From Oscillospiraceae bacterium (GTDB taxonomy: Bacteria; Bacillota; Clostridia; Oscillospirales; Oscillospiraceae): a stretch of 33,131 nucleotides of DNA. The notes under the pieces are model-generated. The model was not told the DNA's origin and did not search any database. It was given only the letters and a program-made list of their open reading frames with translations. Positions 15,513 to 23,439 of the stretch are shown here, piece after piece; the stretch's first letter is position 1; each line of letters starts with the position of its first letter. The stretch lies in assembly GCA_021771635.1 (NCBI GenBank), contig JAETOQ010000044.1, forward strand, positions 1 to 33,131, given 5' to 3'. Position numbers and translations under genes: made by a program.

Positions 15513-15555
15513 TGGAACTGCTGGATGGATTCGAACCGCCGGCCTCATCCGTACC
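15513..15555 (-). other. Possible tRNA 3'-end remnant (candidate attachment site)
   Basis: On the minus strand the segment contains GGCGGTTCGAATCC, the T-arm signature of tRNA genes, then ATCCAGCAGT-T-CCA as acceptor and CCA end. No D-arm or anticodon arm can be found upstream, and the T-stem has one C-A mismatch, so only about 45 bases remain. Integrative elements often duplicate the 3' end of a tRNA gene on insertion. With the terminator on its low-coordinate side, the inserted DNA would lie to the right, where the restriction-modification-like genes are. Confidence 0.35.
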
Positions 15556-15770
15556 AACCGGAATTTGGATTTTTTACAATATTTTTTGTTCGTTTGTAGT
15601 AATTTCTGTTCTATTTCATTTTCCTTTTAGCACTTTTCAAACTTGTTGTTTCCGCATATTCCACGCAGGTCTGTGGCTGTTTGTGTGGTCAAGGCCCATG
15701 AGGCAGAGAAGTAGATTTGCGCCAAACTTACGCCACGTACGCCAAAAAATCAAGCGCATAATAGGGTAAC

Positions 15771-15807
15771 AAAGACCGACTCTCATTCAACATGGGTGTC
15801 GGTCTTT
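15771..15807. terminator. Bidirectional intrinsic terminator
   Basis: AAAGACCGAC (15771-15780) pairs with GTCGGTCTTT (15798-15807), and CTCAT/ATGGG extends the stem. It insulates the methyltransferase genes from upstream. I see no gene in 15556-15770. Confidence 0.75.
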
Positions 15808-15906
15808 TACAATGGAACACCGGGTTCTTAAAACATGTTGTTGCCGTTCTTTCCGGTTTGTACTATATTAAAAGTAACCGCAAAAGCGGCAACGAGGGAA
15901 AGATAC

Positions 15907-16845
15907 ATGGCAAAAAATGAAAATTTGCATAAAGCCAAAGACGCGAAAAAAGATGAGTTCTATACGCAGTATGAGGATATACAGAACGAATTGAACCACT
16001 ACGAACAGCACTTTCGAGGGAAAACCGTTCTTTGCAACTGCGATGATCCCTTTGAGAGCAATTTCTGTAAATTCTTCCTTCGGAACTTTAATTACCTCGG
16101 CTTGAAACGATTGATCTGCACTTCCTATGGCACTTCGCCAGTGGTGGGACAACAGCTTTCCCTGTTCGATGATGAAAACGAGCCTGTTGCCCGAGGTCAC
16201 GGTTATGTCATGGATATTAGGGAAGTACCGATGGCAAACGGCAGAGGTGTTTCCGACGAGGATATTGACGCACTTTTGAAATCAAAAAAGCGTGGCGTCA
16301 AGAAGCTAAAGGGTGACGGCGATTTCCGCAGTGAGGAATGCATTGAATATCTGAAACAGGCTGATATTGTTGTTACGAATCCTCCATTCAGTCTGTTCAG
16401 GGAGTACGTTGCGCAGCTTGTGGCATACCAAAAGGACTTTTTGATTATTGGAAATGTCAACGCAATTACATACAAGGAAATTTTCCCTCTTATCAAAGAT
16501 AATAAATTATGGCTTGGCGCAAGTATTCACAGTGGGGATAGAAAGTTTTATGTTCCTGACGACTATCCTCTCCGTGCAGCGGGGTGCGGCGTCGATAAGG
16601 ACGGCAGAAAATATATTCGTGTGAAAGGTGTCCGATGGTTTACAAATCTTGACTATGCAATAAGACACGAAAAATTAGTACTGTATAAGAAATACTATGG
16701 GAACGAGGATGAGTACCCTCGCTATGCCAATTACGACGCTATCAACGTAAACAGAGAGAGAGCCGCAGCACGGCGCGGCAAGCTCCTCTATCGCTACCTC
16801 TACGACAGAATTGTCATCAGACGCAAAGTACAGACGACTGTATGA
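15907..16845 (+). CDS. EcoRI-type adenine-specific DNA methyltransferase, main part
   Basis: 312 residues. The start at 15907 (MAKNENLHKAKDAKKDEFYTQ) has GAGGG 8 bases upstream. It matches the EcoRI methylase family: DEFYT and VLCNCDDPFESNFCKFF near the N-terminus (AdoMet side), and VVTNPPFSLFREYV at about 155-168 with the NPPF catalytic motif of N6-adenine methyltransferases. Similarity is good up to YPRYANYDAINVN (residue 282). Then the protein departs from the family and ends RYLYDRIVIRRKVQTTV. The family's usual continuation (GVMGVPITFLDKYNPEQFEIIG) is instead in the next ORF, whose ATG overlaps this stop as ATGA. Composition is visibly more AT-rich than the flanking genes, a sign of transfer. 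It should methylate adenine in a specific site and protect against the partner nuclease, if the split protein works. Confidence 0.85.
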   Translation: MAKNENLHKAKDAKKDEFYTQYEDIQNELNHYEQHFRGKTVLCNCDDPFESNFCKFFLRNFNYLGLKRLICTSYGTSPVVGQQLSLFDDENEPVARGHGYVMDIREVPMANGRGVSDEDIDALLKSKKRGVKKLKGDGDFRSEECIEYLKQADIVVTNPPFSLFREYVAQLVAYQKDFLIIGNVNAITYKEIFPLIKDNKLWLGASIHSGDRKFYVPDDYPLRAAGCGVDKDGRKYIRVKGVRWFTNLDYAIRHEKLVLYKKYYGNEDEYPRYANYDAINVNRERAAARRGKLLYRYLYDRIVIRRKVQTTV

Positions 16846-17141
16846 CAGAATCGTTATTAAAAGAAAGATGTAGTGGGATTATGGGCGTTCCCATTACATT
16901 TTTAGATAAGTACAATCCAGAACAATTTGAAATTATCGGTTGCGCTGATTATACAGGGAAGTATGGCTCTGATGAAATTGGAATTAGCAGGATTGGTGAA
17001 GAATGGATTGCAAAATATCGTGCGCAAGGTGGCAGAGGACATTACACCGCAAATATGGCAAACCTTGTATATTACGATACAAGTGGGAACGCAAAAAACA
17101 CCTTTAAGAGAATTTTAATCAAAAGGAGGGCAAGCAAGTGA
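16842..17141 (+). CDS. Detached C-terminal part of the EcoRI-type methyltransferase
   Basis: 99 residues. From about residue 12 it reads SGIMGVPITFLDKYNPEQFEIIG, the C-terminal hallmark of the EcoRI methylase family, and it ends NTFKRILIKRRASK, like the basic tail of that family. The first 11 residues derive from a second, out-of-frame copy of the tail-like sequence (LYDRIVIKRK in another frame). Start and preceding stop overlap as ATGA, so ribosomes could re-initiate and supply the C-terminus as a separate chain. It may be a working split enzyme or a recently broken gene. It ends in a 4-base overlap with the nuclease gene. Confidence 0.75.
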   Translation: MTESLLKERCSGIMGVPITFLDKYNPEQFEIIGCADYTGKYGSDEIGISRIGEEWIAKYRAQGGRGHYTANMANLVYYDTSGNAKNTFKRILIKRRASK

Positions 17142-18262
17142 AAATAGAGCCAAAGCAAATTAAGGTCAGAGAGGTTTTTGAGAGTTATGCTGACAACGGC
17201 GATGACGGTGTTTTTGCCTATGGAGGCAGACTTGCGATCCGCCCGCCCTATCAACGGGAATTTGTTTATGACAATGAGCAGGCGGAGGCCGTTATCCAAA
17301 CAGTATTAAAAGGCTTTCCTTTGAATGTCATGTATTGGGTTAAGGTCGGAAACGACAGATATGAGGTGCTGGACGGTCAGCAGCGCACTTTGTCTGTTAT
17401 GCAATATTTAAAACATAAGTTTTCTATCGCGTTGGAGGGCAGAAAATATTATTGGGACGCCTTGCCCGATGATAAGTACAATGCAATTATGAACTATGAA
17501 TTTATGGTTTATATTTGCGAGGGAGAGGAATCTGAAAAGTTAGAATGGTTTCGGGTTGTCAATATTGCAGGGGAGAAGCTAACGGAACAGGAACTTCGGA
17601 ACTCTGTTTATACTGGCGAATGGCTTTCAGATGCAAAGCGATATTTTTCCAAACGGAACTGTGCTGCAAAACTACTGGCAGACAAATACATTACTGGCGG
17701 CCCGAATAGGCAGGAATTACTGGAGAAGGCGCTGCGTGGTATCTGCGAATATCAAAGCATTTCTGAAATCACCGAATATATGGCGCGGCATAAATCAGAT
17801 GCGGACGCAGATGAATTGTGGCAGTATTTCCAAGATGTTATCCATTGGTCTGAGAAGATTTTCCCAAAATACTTTTCGGATATGAAAGGGTTGGATTGGT
17901 GTCATCTCTACAATGAGTACCATAATCGCGCCTACAATTCTGCGGTCATGTCCGCAGAGGTAAAACGTCTACACGAGGATGAAGATGTGCAAAAGCCGAA
18001 AGGCATTTATGAGTTCTTACTTTGCCGAGATACCGATCCATTCGCAGGCAGATTGTTAAATCTGCGTGCATTTGATAAACGGGAAAAACTGGCGGCATAC
18101 AGCAGGCAAAATGGGATATGCCCTGTCTGCGGAGAGCATTTTGAATTTGAGGAAATGGAAGGCGATCACATCAAGCCTTGGAGCAAAGGCGGGCAAACAA
18201 CGCTCGATAACTGTCAAATGCTTTGTAAATCCTGTAACGGCAAAAAGACCGATAAATATTGA
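17138..18262 (+). CDS. DUF262-HNH nuclease (putative restriction component)
   Basis: 374 residues from a GTG start at 17138, with AGGAGG about 8 bases upstream and 4 bases of overlap with the preceding stop. The N-terminal DUF262 domain has IRPPYQREFVYD (34-45) and the DGQQRTLSVMQYL motif (79-91), a ParB-like nucleotide-handling fold found in GmrSD-type and related defence proteins. The C-terminal HNH domain has CPVC (328-331), GDHIKPWSKGG (342-352), N358 and CKSCN (363-367): the zinc cysteines, the His-Asn nuclease residues and the metal site are all present. The tight coupling to an adenine methyltransferase suggests a restriction-modification-like system in which DUF262-HNH is the cutter. 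This pairing is inferred from position. AT-rich like its neighbours. Confidence 0.85.
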   Translation: MKIEPKQIKVREVFESYADNGDDGVFAYGGRLAIRPPYQREFVYDNEQAEAVIQTVLKGFPLNVMYWVKVGNDRYEVLDGQQRTLSVMQYLKHKFSIALEGRKYYWDALPDDKYNAIMNYEFMVYICEGEESEKLEWFRVVNIAGEKLTEQELRNSVYTGEWLSDAKRYFSKRNCAAKLLADKYITGGPNRQELLEKALRGICEYQSISEITEYMARHKSDADADELWQYFQDVIHWSEKIFPKYFSDMKGLDWCHLYNEYHNRAYNSAVMSAEVKRLHEDEDVQKPKGIYEFLLCRDTDPFAGRLLNLRAFDKREKLAAYSRQNGICPVCGEHFEFEEMEGDHIKPWSKGGQTTLDNCQMLCKSCNGKKTDKY

Positions 18263-18266
18263 GATG

Positions 18267-18320
18267 CACCCCATTCGTTAGACAGTATGGCATGCTGCCT
18301 GACGAATGGGGTGTTTATTA
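18267..18320 (+). terminator. Intrinsic terminator of the methyltransferase-nuclease operon
   Basis: 12-bp perfect stem (18267-18278 with 18302-18313), extended inside by GACAG/CTG pairing, followed by TTTATTAT. It ends the rightward operon and marks the return to chromosomal-type genes. Confidence 0.8.
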
Positions 18321-18356
18321 TGCCCGAAGAGGTACCTATCCGCTGGTATCGCGGAT

Positions 18357-19274
18357 TCACCAGAATTTTTTCTTCTTCATGACCCAAAGGCAAATCAAGA
18401 CCACAAGAACACTGATGCCGATGACTGCTGGGTAGCCGTATTTCCAGGTCAACTCCGGCATATTGGTAAAGTTCATGCCATACCAGCCTGCCACCAGAGA
18501 TAGGGGTAAAAAGATAGTCGTGACGATGGTAAGTATCTTCATAATGTTGTTCTGACGAATATCGATTTCCGCCTGAAACAGTTCCCGCACCTGTAGGCCA
18601 TATTCCCGCAGCATCTGCGCCTCATCCTTCAGCCGCCCAATACGTTTCTCCACCATATGAAACAGACGAAGTTCATGCTCATCGAAATACTCATTTTCAT
18701 TTTCCTGAAATTCACAGACCATATCATCCAGCTGCGTATAGTACCGTATCCAGTTGGATATTTCTTTTCGTATTACCGTCATTTGGGGATTGAATCCCTC
18801 CAACTGGCCTGCCAGCACCTGATCTTCGAGTTGGTCCAGCTTATCCTCTAATTCTTGCAAGTGGTGCATATCCTTGGCGATGATCAGCTCCAGGAACGTA
18901 TAAAAGAAACTGCCTGGACTCTTTTCCATCTGGGGATTCTCCCGGATCAGTCTCTGGATCATGGCATGGGCCACACCCGCATCGTCGCACAAAACCACAT
19001 GGCTGGGTGTCATCAGATAGCCGAAGGCGATGGGTGCCTTTTCTTTCGTGTGCCGTGGGGTCACAATAGTCCCGCACAGATAATTTCGGTGGGGTTCAGC
19101 CTTACATACGCGGGCATCCCTCGCTGTAGGTGTATGGTGGAGAAACTGCTCCAATCCCGGGAGTTGGAGATTCTGGTCCAGCTCCTCCGAGGACAGCAGT
19201 GTAAGGACGCAGGTATCTGGCTCCGGCTTTCCAGACAGCGGCGTCAGGTTAGAACCTATCCTATATTGATACAT
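18357..19274 (-). CDS. corA: CorA-family magnesium/divalent cation transporter
   Basis: 305 residues. A soluble N-terminal domain and long coiled helices (about 120-245, rich in Glu/Leu/Lys: LQELEDKLDQLEDQV, HELRLFHMVEKRIGRL) lead into two C-terminal membrane helices. The signature YGMNF of CorA proteins follows the first helix (TTIFLPLSLVAGWYGMNF), and a basic tail KKKKFW ends the protein. It forms pentameric Mg2+ channels in the family. The start at 19274 (MYQYRIGSN) has AGGAGG with 6 bases of spacing; 12 upstream in-frame codons overlap the promoter and are unlikely to be translated. Single gene, convergent with the nuclease operon. Confidence 0.92.
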   Translation of the reverse strand: MYQYRIGSNLTPLSGKPEPDTCVLTLLSSEELDQNLQLPGLEQFLHHTPTARDARVCKAEPHRNYLCGTIVTPRHTKEKAPIAFGYLMTPSHVVLCDDAGVAHAMIQRLIRENPQMEKSPGSFFYTFLELIIAKDMHHLQELEDKLDQLEDQVLAGQLEGFNPQMTVIRKEISNWIRYYTQLDDMVCEFQENENEYFDEHELRLFHMVEKRIGRLKDEAQMLREYGLQVRELFQAEIDIRQNNIMKILTIVTTIFLPLSLVAGWYGMNFTNMPELTWKYGYPAVIGISVLVVLICLWVMKKKKFW

Positions 19275-19308
19275 AAGCGGCCTCCTGAATAGCTTCTTTT
19301 TCAGTGCC

Positions 19309-19336
19309 ATTGTACCACTATCCGCACAAAGCGCAA
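19309..19336 (-). promoter_or_regulatory. Promoter of corA
   Basis: On the minus strand TTGCGC (19336-19331), 16-base spacer, TACAAT (19314-19309) with a TGG extension. Transcript start near 19302 supports the short corA start. In 19340-19536 I see no gene. Confidence 0.45.
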
Positions 19337-19536
19337 GCCGCCTGCGGTTTCATCGTAAAAAGCAGTTTTAATGGTTCCACACACTGCAATTGGGGTATAA
19401 CCAACATCATTTTCTTGACTGGTTCACCGGCGAGAGCTAAAAGTGCTGAGGCATTCCATGCGGCCCCAGCATTGCTGATGCCTGAAGGCCGAGAAATCGT
19501 ATAATATATGAACGGACTTTTGTATTTCTGTTAACA

Positions 19537-19563
19537 TTAGCACTCTCCTATTGACAGTGCTAA
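19537..19563. promoter_or_regulatory. CIRCE element (HrcA operator)
   Basis: TTAGCACTC-N9-CAGTGCTAA, one base from the consensus TTAGCACTC-N9-GAGTGCTAA. It overlaps the -35 hexamer of the hsp20 promoter, so HrcA would block transcription until heat or misfolded protein titrates GroEL. Confidence 0.92.
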
Positions 19564-19579
19564 TGTGAGAGACTATAAC
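19551..19579 (+). promoter_or_regulatory. Promoter of the hsp20-hdeD pair
   Basis: TTGACA (19551-19556), 17-base spacer, TATAAC (19574-19579). The -35 lies within the CIRCE element. Confidence 0.85.
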
Positions 19580-19659
19580 AGAGTCGTTCCAAGCGGGAGG
19601 GCAAAACAGCCCCCTCACACAGGGCATTTTAGTAAGGATTATGAATGGAGGAATGACTT

Positions 19660-20106
19660 ATGATGCCCAGTATTTTTGGTGAGAACCTGTTTGATGAATT
19701 CTTTGATGACGACTTTCCTATGATCCCGATGCGTTCTATTCGGAATCCGCTGTATGGGAAGAACGCCAAAAACCTGATGAAGACCGATGTGCGGGAAACC
19801 GACAACACCTACGAGTTGGATGTTGATCTTCCCGGCTTCAAGAAGGATGAAGTTCAGCTTGACCTGAAGGATGGCTACCTGACCATCAGCGCCGCCAAGG
19901 GATTGGACAAAGACCAGGAAGATCAGAGGGGCAAGTACATCCGTCAGGAGCGGTACGCCGGTGCCTGCAGCCGCAGCTTCTTTGTGGGCGAGGGGATTGA
20001 GCCTCGGGATGTGTCCGCCAAGTTTGAGGATGGTATTCTGAGAGTATCTCTTCCCAAGCAGGTAAAGAAAGAACTGCCCAGGAATTCGACGATTGCAATT
20101 GAATAA
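19660..20106 (+). CDS. hsp20: Small heat shock protein, Hsp20/alpha-crystallin family
   Basis: 148 residues, usual size. The alpha-crystallin domain covers about 42-140 (DVRETDNTYELDVDLPGFKKDEVQLDLKDG to GILRVSLPKQ), and the C-terminal tail has an I-x-I type motif (TIAIE). N-terminal region is short and aromatic/acidic (IFGENLFDEFFDDDF). It acts as an ATP-independent holdase in the cytoplasm. GGAGG lies 8 bases before the ATG at 19660; a second ATG follows directly. It is under a CIRCE element, so HrcA-controlled, and is followed 31 bases later by a DUF308 gene, likely co-transcribed. Confidence 0.95.
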   Translation: MMPSIFGENLFDEFFDDDFPMIPMRSIRNPLYGKNAKNLMKTDVRETDNTYELDVDLPGFKKDEVQLDLKDGYLTISAAKGLDKDQEDQRGKYIRQERYAGACSRSFFVGEGIEPRDVSAKFEDGILRVSLPKQVKKELPRNSTIAIE

Positions 20107-20137
20107 AAGACAAGGTTAGCTAAGAACGGAGGCATGC

Positions 20138-20674
20138 ATGATGAGTCGGACAACTTCCCGTGTGTTGTGGGGCATTGCAGGTGTTCTGCTTGCGATTGCG
20201 GGTATTGCCTGCCTGAGAAATCCGGGCGCTGCATTCACAAGCATGACGGTGATCCTTGGCATTGCGATGCTGTTCTCTGGCATCGTGGATATTGTGATCT
20301 TCGCCACTGCTCATAATGATATGGCTGGGTCAGGATGGTTCCTTCTGGACGGAATTCTGACGGTGCTGCTGTCTCTGTTCGTTCTTGGCAATGGGTGGTT
20401 TACGGCACTTACCCTGCCGTTCATTTTTGGAATGTGGCTGATTTTCTCCGGCATAACCAAATTCGTGAACTCCTTTGACCTGCAGCGTCTTGGAGTACGC
20501 GGCTGGGGCTGGTTCACAGCGATCGGCGTTCTGCTTGCATGTGCCGGTTTCTTCTCGTTCCTGTCACCCATTGCCAGCCTTGTGGCCATGACTACTGTTG
20601 TCGGAGTGTTCCTGATCCTGCAAGGGATCGCATCCATTTTGCGTGGATGCTTTTCGGGACGCCTTTGGAATTGA
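20138..20674 (+). CDS. DUF308/HdeD-family membrane protein
   Basis: 178 residues with about six membrane helices in three pairs (VLWGIAGVLLAIAGIACL, MTVILGIAMLFSGIVDIVIF, WFLLDGILTVLLSLFVLG, LPFIFGMWLIFSGITKFV, WFTAIGVLLACAGFFSFL, MTTVVGVFLILQGIASIL). This repeat pattern and length are those of the HdeD/DUF308 family, linked to acid and envelope stress in some bacteria; biochemical role not established. ATG at 20138 is 5 bases and the next ATG at 20141 is 8 bases from GGAGG, so the second may be the true start. Transcription from the CIRCE promoter ties it to the heat-shock response. Confidence 0.85.
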   Translation: MMSRTTSRVLWGIAGVLLAIAGIACLRNPGAAFTSMTVILGIAMLFSGIVDIVIFATAHNDMAGSGWFLLDGILTVLLSLFVLGNGWFTALTLPFIFGMWLIFSGITKFVNSFDLQRLGVRGWGWFTAIGVLLACAGFFSFLSPIASLVAMTTVVGVFLILQGIASILRGCFSGRLWN

Positions 20675-20722
20675 CAGCAACATCGTGTAATTCAAAATAT
20701 AACTGCGTGTTCAAGTGAATGT

Positions 20723-20770
20723 AAACGGTCGTGGTTTAGTAGTAACTACTGAACCACGACCGTTTTATAT
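20723..20770. terminator. Bidirectional intrinsic terminator
   Basis: Long stem: 14-bp perfect outer arms (20723-20736 and 20752-20765) plus an AGTAGT/ACTACT inner stem, A-run before and T-rich after. It ends the hsp20-hdeD transcript and the convergent lipoprotein operon. Confidence 0.9.
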
Positions 20771-20812
20771 TTGGGCAAATCTTTTGAATTAGTTTTGAGT
20801 ATCCTGAAACTC

Positions 20813-21640
20813 CTACTTTGTGATATCAATCTGAATATAGACAGTCAGCTTGTTTTGCCCCACATCAATCCAATCCATGGGCTGAGTACAATCATAATCG
20901 TAGTACAGCTGATAGCCCTCCATGGCATCAAATTCCACCTCCGTGGACTTATCCACCTGGAAAGTCTGTCCCTCGGAATCCTCTTTTCCGGGATTGATAA
21001 CCACATTCAGATAGCAGGCGTCCTCCGGGAACAGAATATTCATAGCCGCCTGCTCCTCCATGAGCCGGGGTTCATCGTAGAGAATGTTGCTGCGGGTCAC
21101 GGAGACTACGCTGCCGTCCTCGGCGCTGTGCTCCTTCATAATCATGGGGATGCTGTTGCTGTTTCGAAGGTCTGTGATCTCCTGATCATCCTGCCCGCTG
21201 ATGGGCATAACGGAAGCGTTGGAGACGCCGGCTACTTTTCCATCCTTGCAGGTAACATTCAACGCCCGAATTTCCTCCAGCGCATCATCCTTGGCATAGG
21301 AGAAAGACACAACTGTCTCGCCGTCTCCCAGCGCCCGGAAGCTGGCGACAAAGGTGCCGTCATTGTCCTCCTCCGTGACCAGCTCCAACAGGGCGGTATC
21401 ATTGATGGTGAAGTCCCAAATGAATCCTGCCTTTTCAGCGGGAAGGCGGACGGTCAGAATGCCTGCTTCCTGATTAATTTCATACCAGGTGTCGGAAGAA
21501 GGTTCTTCCGAGGAACTTCCCTCAGCATTGCTTTCACCGGCGTTCTGTTGACTGCACCCGGCCAGCATCCCTATCACGCAGGCGAGAGACAGCATCAGGG
21601 CAAGCGCCCTTTTTACGTTGTATTTTTCTTTCTGAATCAT
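20813..21640 (-). CDS. Lipoprotein of unknown function in the ECF sigma operon
   Basis: 275 residues. A basic N-terminus, hydrophobic stretch and lipobox MLAGC (Cys29) mark a lipoprotein exported and anchored on the outer face of the membrane. A low-complexity Ser/Glu linker (about 30-50) follows. The segment around 52-135 (WYEINQEAGILTVRLP, GFIWDFTI, ALGDGETVVSFSYAK) looks like a beta-sandwich and faintly resembles chagasin-like inhibitor domains; that likeness is weak. The remainder is not recognised. GAGG lies 9 bases upstream of ATG 21640. It is third in the sigma/anti-sigma operon, 32 bases after the membrane protein, so probably part of the same envelope-stress response. Confidence 0.8.
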   Translation of the reverse strand: MIQKEKYNVKRALALMLSLACVIGMLAGCSQQNAGESNAEGSSSEEPSSDTWYEINQEAGILTVRLPAEKAGFIWDFTINDTALLELVTEEDNDGTFVASFRALGDGETVVSFSYAKDDALEEIRALNVTCKDGKVAGVSNASVMPISGQDDQEITDLRNSNSIPMIMKEHSAEDGSVVSVTRSNILYDEPRLMEEQAAMNILFPEDACYLNVVINPGKEDSEGQTFQVDKSTEVEFDAMEGYQLYYDYDCTQPMDWIDVGQNKLTVYIQIDITK

Positions 21641-21672
21641 ATCATGTTACCTCGATCCTATAAAGCAATCCA

Positions 21673-22803
21673 TCAGGGATTCCAATAGCGGATGATCTGC
21701 ACCACCTGCTCCTGCCGGACGGTGATGACCGTGTTATAGCAGTTGAAGGGCCTTTCGCTGGACTGAATAGCCGATGGGACGTCCTCATACTCATAAACCA
21801 AGCCGTCAGGCTCCTGTTCCAGGTCGGCGTGATCTTCAAAGGTGCAGTCTGTAGATAGGAGCAGGGTGATCGTTCCCAGATCATAGTAGATCGGCTGGTC
21901 ATTCATTGCGTTGGTACGGTACAGGCCGTCATCCTCAATCATCTCCACGCCGCCGTTTTCGATGCCGCCGTTGATGATGACGGTGCTGTTATCCCGCTGG
22001 ATGCTCTCAACGGTCACAGGATTCCGACAGACCTGGATCTGGTCGCCTTCTTTCAAACTCTGAATGTCTTCCAGTTCATAGCGGTCATAGTCATAGATCT
22101 CTGCGGTCAGGGAATAACCGTCCCCGGTTTTGACAAGGTCCGCTGCCGTGAAGTCCACGGAGTATCCGCCGTCGGCAAAGGCATCCTCCGCACTTTCCAT
22201 AGGATACAGCGGCATGACGTACCCCAGCTTTTCCACAATGGTTTGGGCGGTGTCCAGCAGCACCTGGGCATCGCTGCCGCCGGCAACACACCACTGCATC
22301 TCGACCTCCGGGGCATACCAGCCTACCCAGGCCGCATCCTCGGACTTGCGCAGCTGCACGGAGACATCTTCGCCGCTCCAGTCCAGGCTCTCCGTCCAGT
22401 CAGCAAAAATGCCGGAGATGTCCTGGGGCTGCTCTGCCTTCAAGGCACGGCAGTAGTACGCCTGCCCACCCTGTTCAAAATTAACTTCGGCCATTTGCTT
22501 GTCGCTTTCCCCTGTGTCGATCAGGTAGTAGGCGGTGCCGGAGACGCTGTCCGGCAGGGGGATGGAGTACCCCAGCTGCTGAAACTCAGCTGCGCTGGAT
22601 TCGTGCATGGGGTTTGCGATCATGGCCGGTTGGTCAGTGCCTCGGTGAGTCATGGTGACGGCAGTCACAACCACTGCAAGACAGGCGGCAATCGCCCCGG
22701 CACCGTACAGCCAGGGCCGCTTCTTTTTCATGGGCTGCTGCGCTTCCTCCAGCAGGTCATCGTCCACGGCGTTCATCCATTTCTGAAAACGAGTCTGATT
22801 CAT
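21673..22803 (-). CDS. Single-span membrane protein, probable anti-sigma factor
   Basis: 376 residues. A short cytoplasmic N-terminus (MNQTRFQKWMNAVDDDLLEEAQQPMKKKRP) is followed by one membrane helix (about 31-51) and a large extracytoplasmic part without recognised domains. Its ATG overlaps the sigma factor stop as ATGA, indicating translational coupling and near-equal amounts, typical of ECF sigma/anti-sigma pairs. No zinc-binding HxxxCxxC motif is present, so it is not a ZAS-type anti-sigma; the short N-terminal arm would have to hold the sigma factor. Role inferred from gene order and topology. Confidence 0.7.
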   Translation of the reverse strand: MNQTRFQKWMNAVDDDLLEEAQQPMKKKRPWLYGAGAIAACLAVVVTAVTMTHRGTDQPAMIANPMHESSAAEFQQLGYSIPLPDSVSGTAYYLIDTGESDKQMAEVNFEQGGQAYYCRALKAEQPQDISGIFADWTESLDWSGEDVSVQLRKSEDAAWVGWYAPEVEMQWCVAGGSDAQVLLDTAQTIVEKLGYVMPLYPMESAEDAFADGGYSVDFTAADLVKTGDGYSLTAEIYDYDRYELEDIQSLKEGDQIQVCRNPVTVESIQRDNSTVIINGGIENGGVEMIEDDGLYRTNAMNDQPIYYDLGTITLLLSTDCTFEDHADLEQEPDGLVYEYEDVPSAIQSSERPFNCYNTVITVRQEQVVQIIRYWNP

Positions 22804-23402
22804 AGTCCAATCCTTTCCTGTTCCAGTTCCGCACGCAGCCGTTCCCGTGTGCGGAACAGGGATGTCTTAACCTTTGCTTCGCTGGCATGGCATTCTTCCG
22901 CGATCTCCCGGATGCTCTCTCCGTACCAGTAGCGGCGCAAAAAGAACACGCGGGCCTCAGCGCTCTGACGGCGCAGGAAACCGTTCAGCACCCGGCGCAG
23001 CTCTGATGCATCCAGTTCTGTGTACGGATCACCCTGCCCGGTAACGATCCAAGGTTCCAATTCCTCAAAAGCGTCGGTGAGGGCGGTGCTGCGCTGGGCG
23101 GCAGTATTGTAGTTATAGCGGTCCAATGCCAGATTCCGGGTGATGCGGGCCAGATAGGCCCGCAAAGAGCGGGGGTGTTCTGGCGGGATGGCATTCCAGA
23201 CACGAAGGTAGGTGTCACTGACACACTCCTCCGTGTCTCTGGGGTCTGCCAAGAGCCGCTGGGCCACACTGCGGCACAGCGCGCCATATTTCTTCTGGGT
23301 CTGGGTAATGGCTTCCTCACACTGCTGAAAGAACAGCTGAATGATCTGCTGATCTCCCATGGCGGCTGATAATTGTGCTTTCTTTGTTTCGATTTGTTCC
23401 AT
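22800..23402 (-). CDS. ECF-type RNA polymerase sigma factor
   Basis: 200 residues. Region 2 (about 37-95: CRSVAQRLLADPRDTEECVSDTYLRVWNAIPP and YLARITRNLALDRYN) and region 4 (about 140-195: LRRQSAEARVFFLRRYWYGESIREIAEECHASEAKVKTSLFRTRERLRAEL) are both complete, with no extra domains. Start at 23402 has GGGGGA 7 bases or so upstream; a Met at residue 15 is a less well-placed alternative. It is first in a three-gene operon with the membrane anti-sigma candidate and a lipoprotein, and an ECF-type promoter lies just upstream, suggesting positive autoregulation. Confidence 0.92.
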   Translation of the reverse strand: MEQIETKKAQLSAAMGDQQIIQLFFQQCEEAITQTQKKYGALCRSVAQRLLADPRDTEECVSDTYLRVWNAIPPEHPRSLRAYLARITRNLALDRYNYNTAAQRSTALTDAFEELEPWIVTGQGDPYTELDASELRRVLNGFLRRQSAEARVFFLRRYWYGESIREIAEECHASEAKVKTSLFRTRERLRAELEQERIGL

Positions 23403-23439
23403 AGAGTTTCCCCCGGTACTTGAAGCGGCTTCATCCTAT

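Noticed and set aside
15556-15770. Integrase C-terminal remnant next to the tRNA-like fragment
   Set aside because: Frames such as RFAPNLRHVRQKIKRIIG are basic but show no tyrosine recombinase motif.
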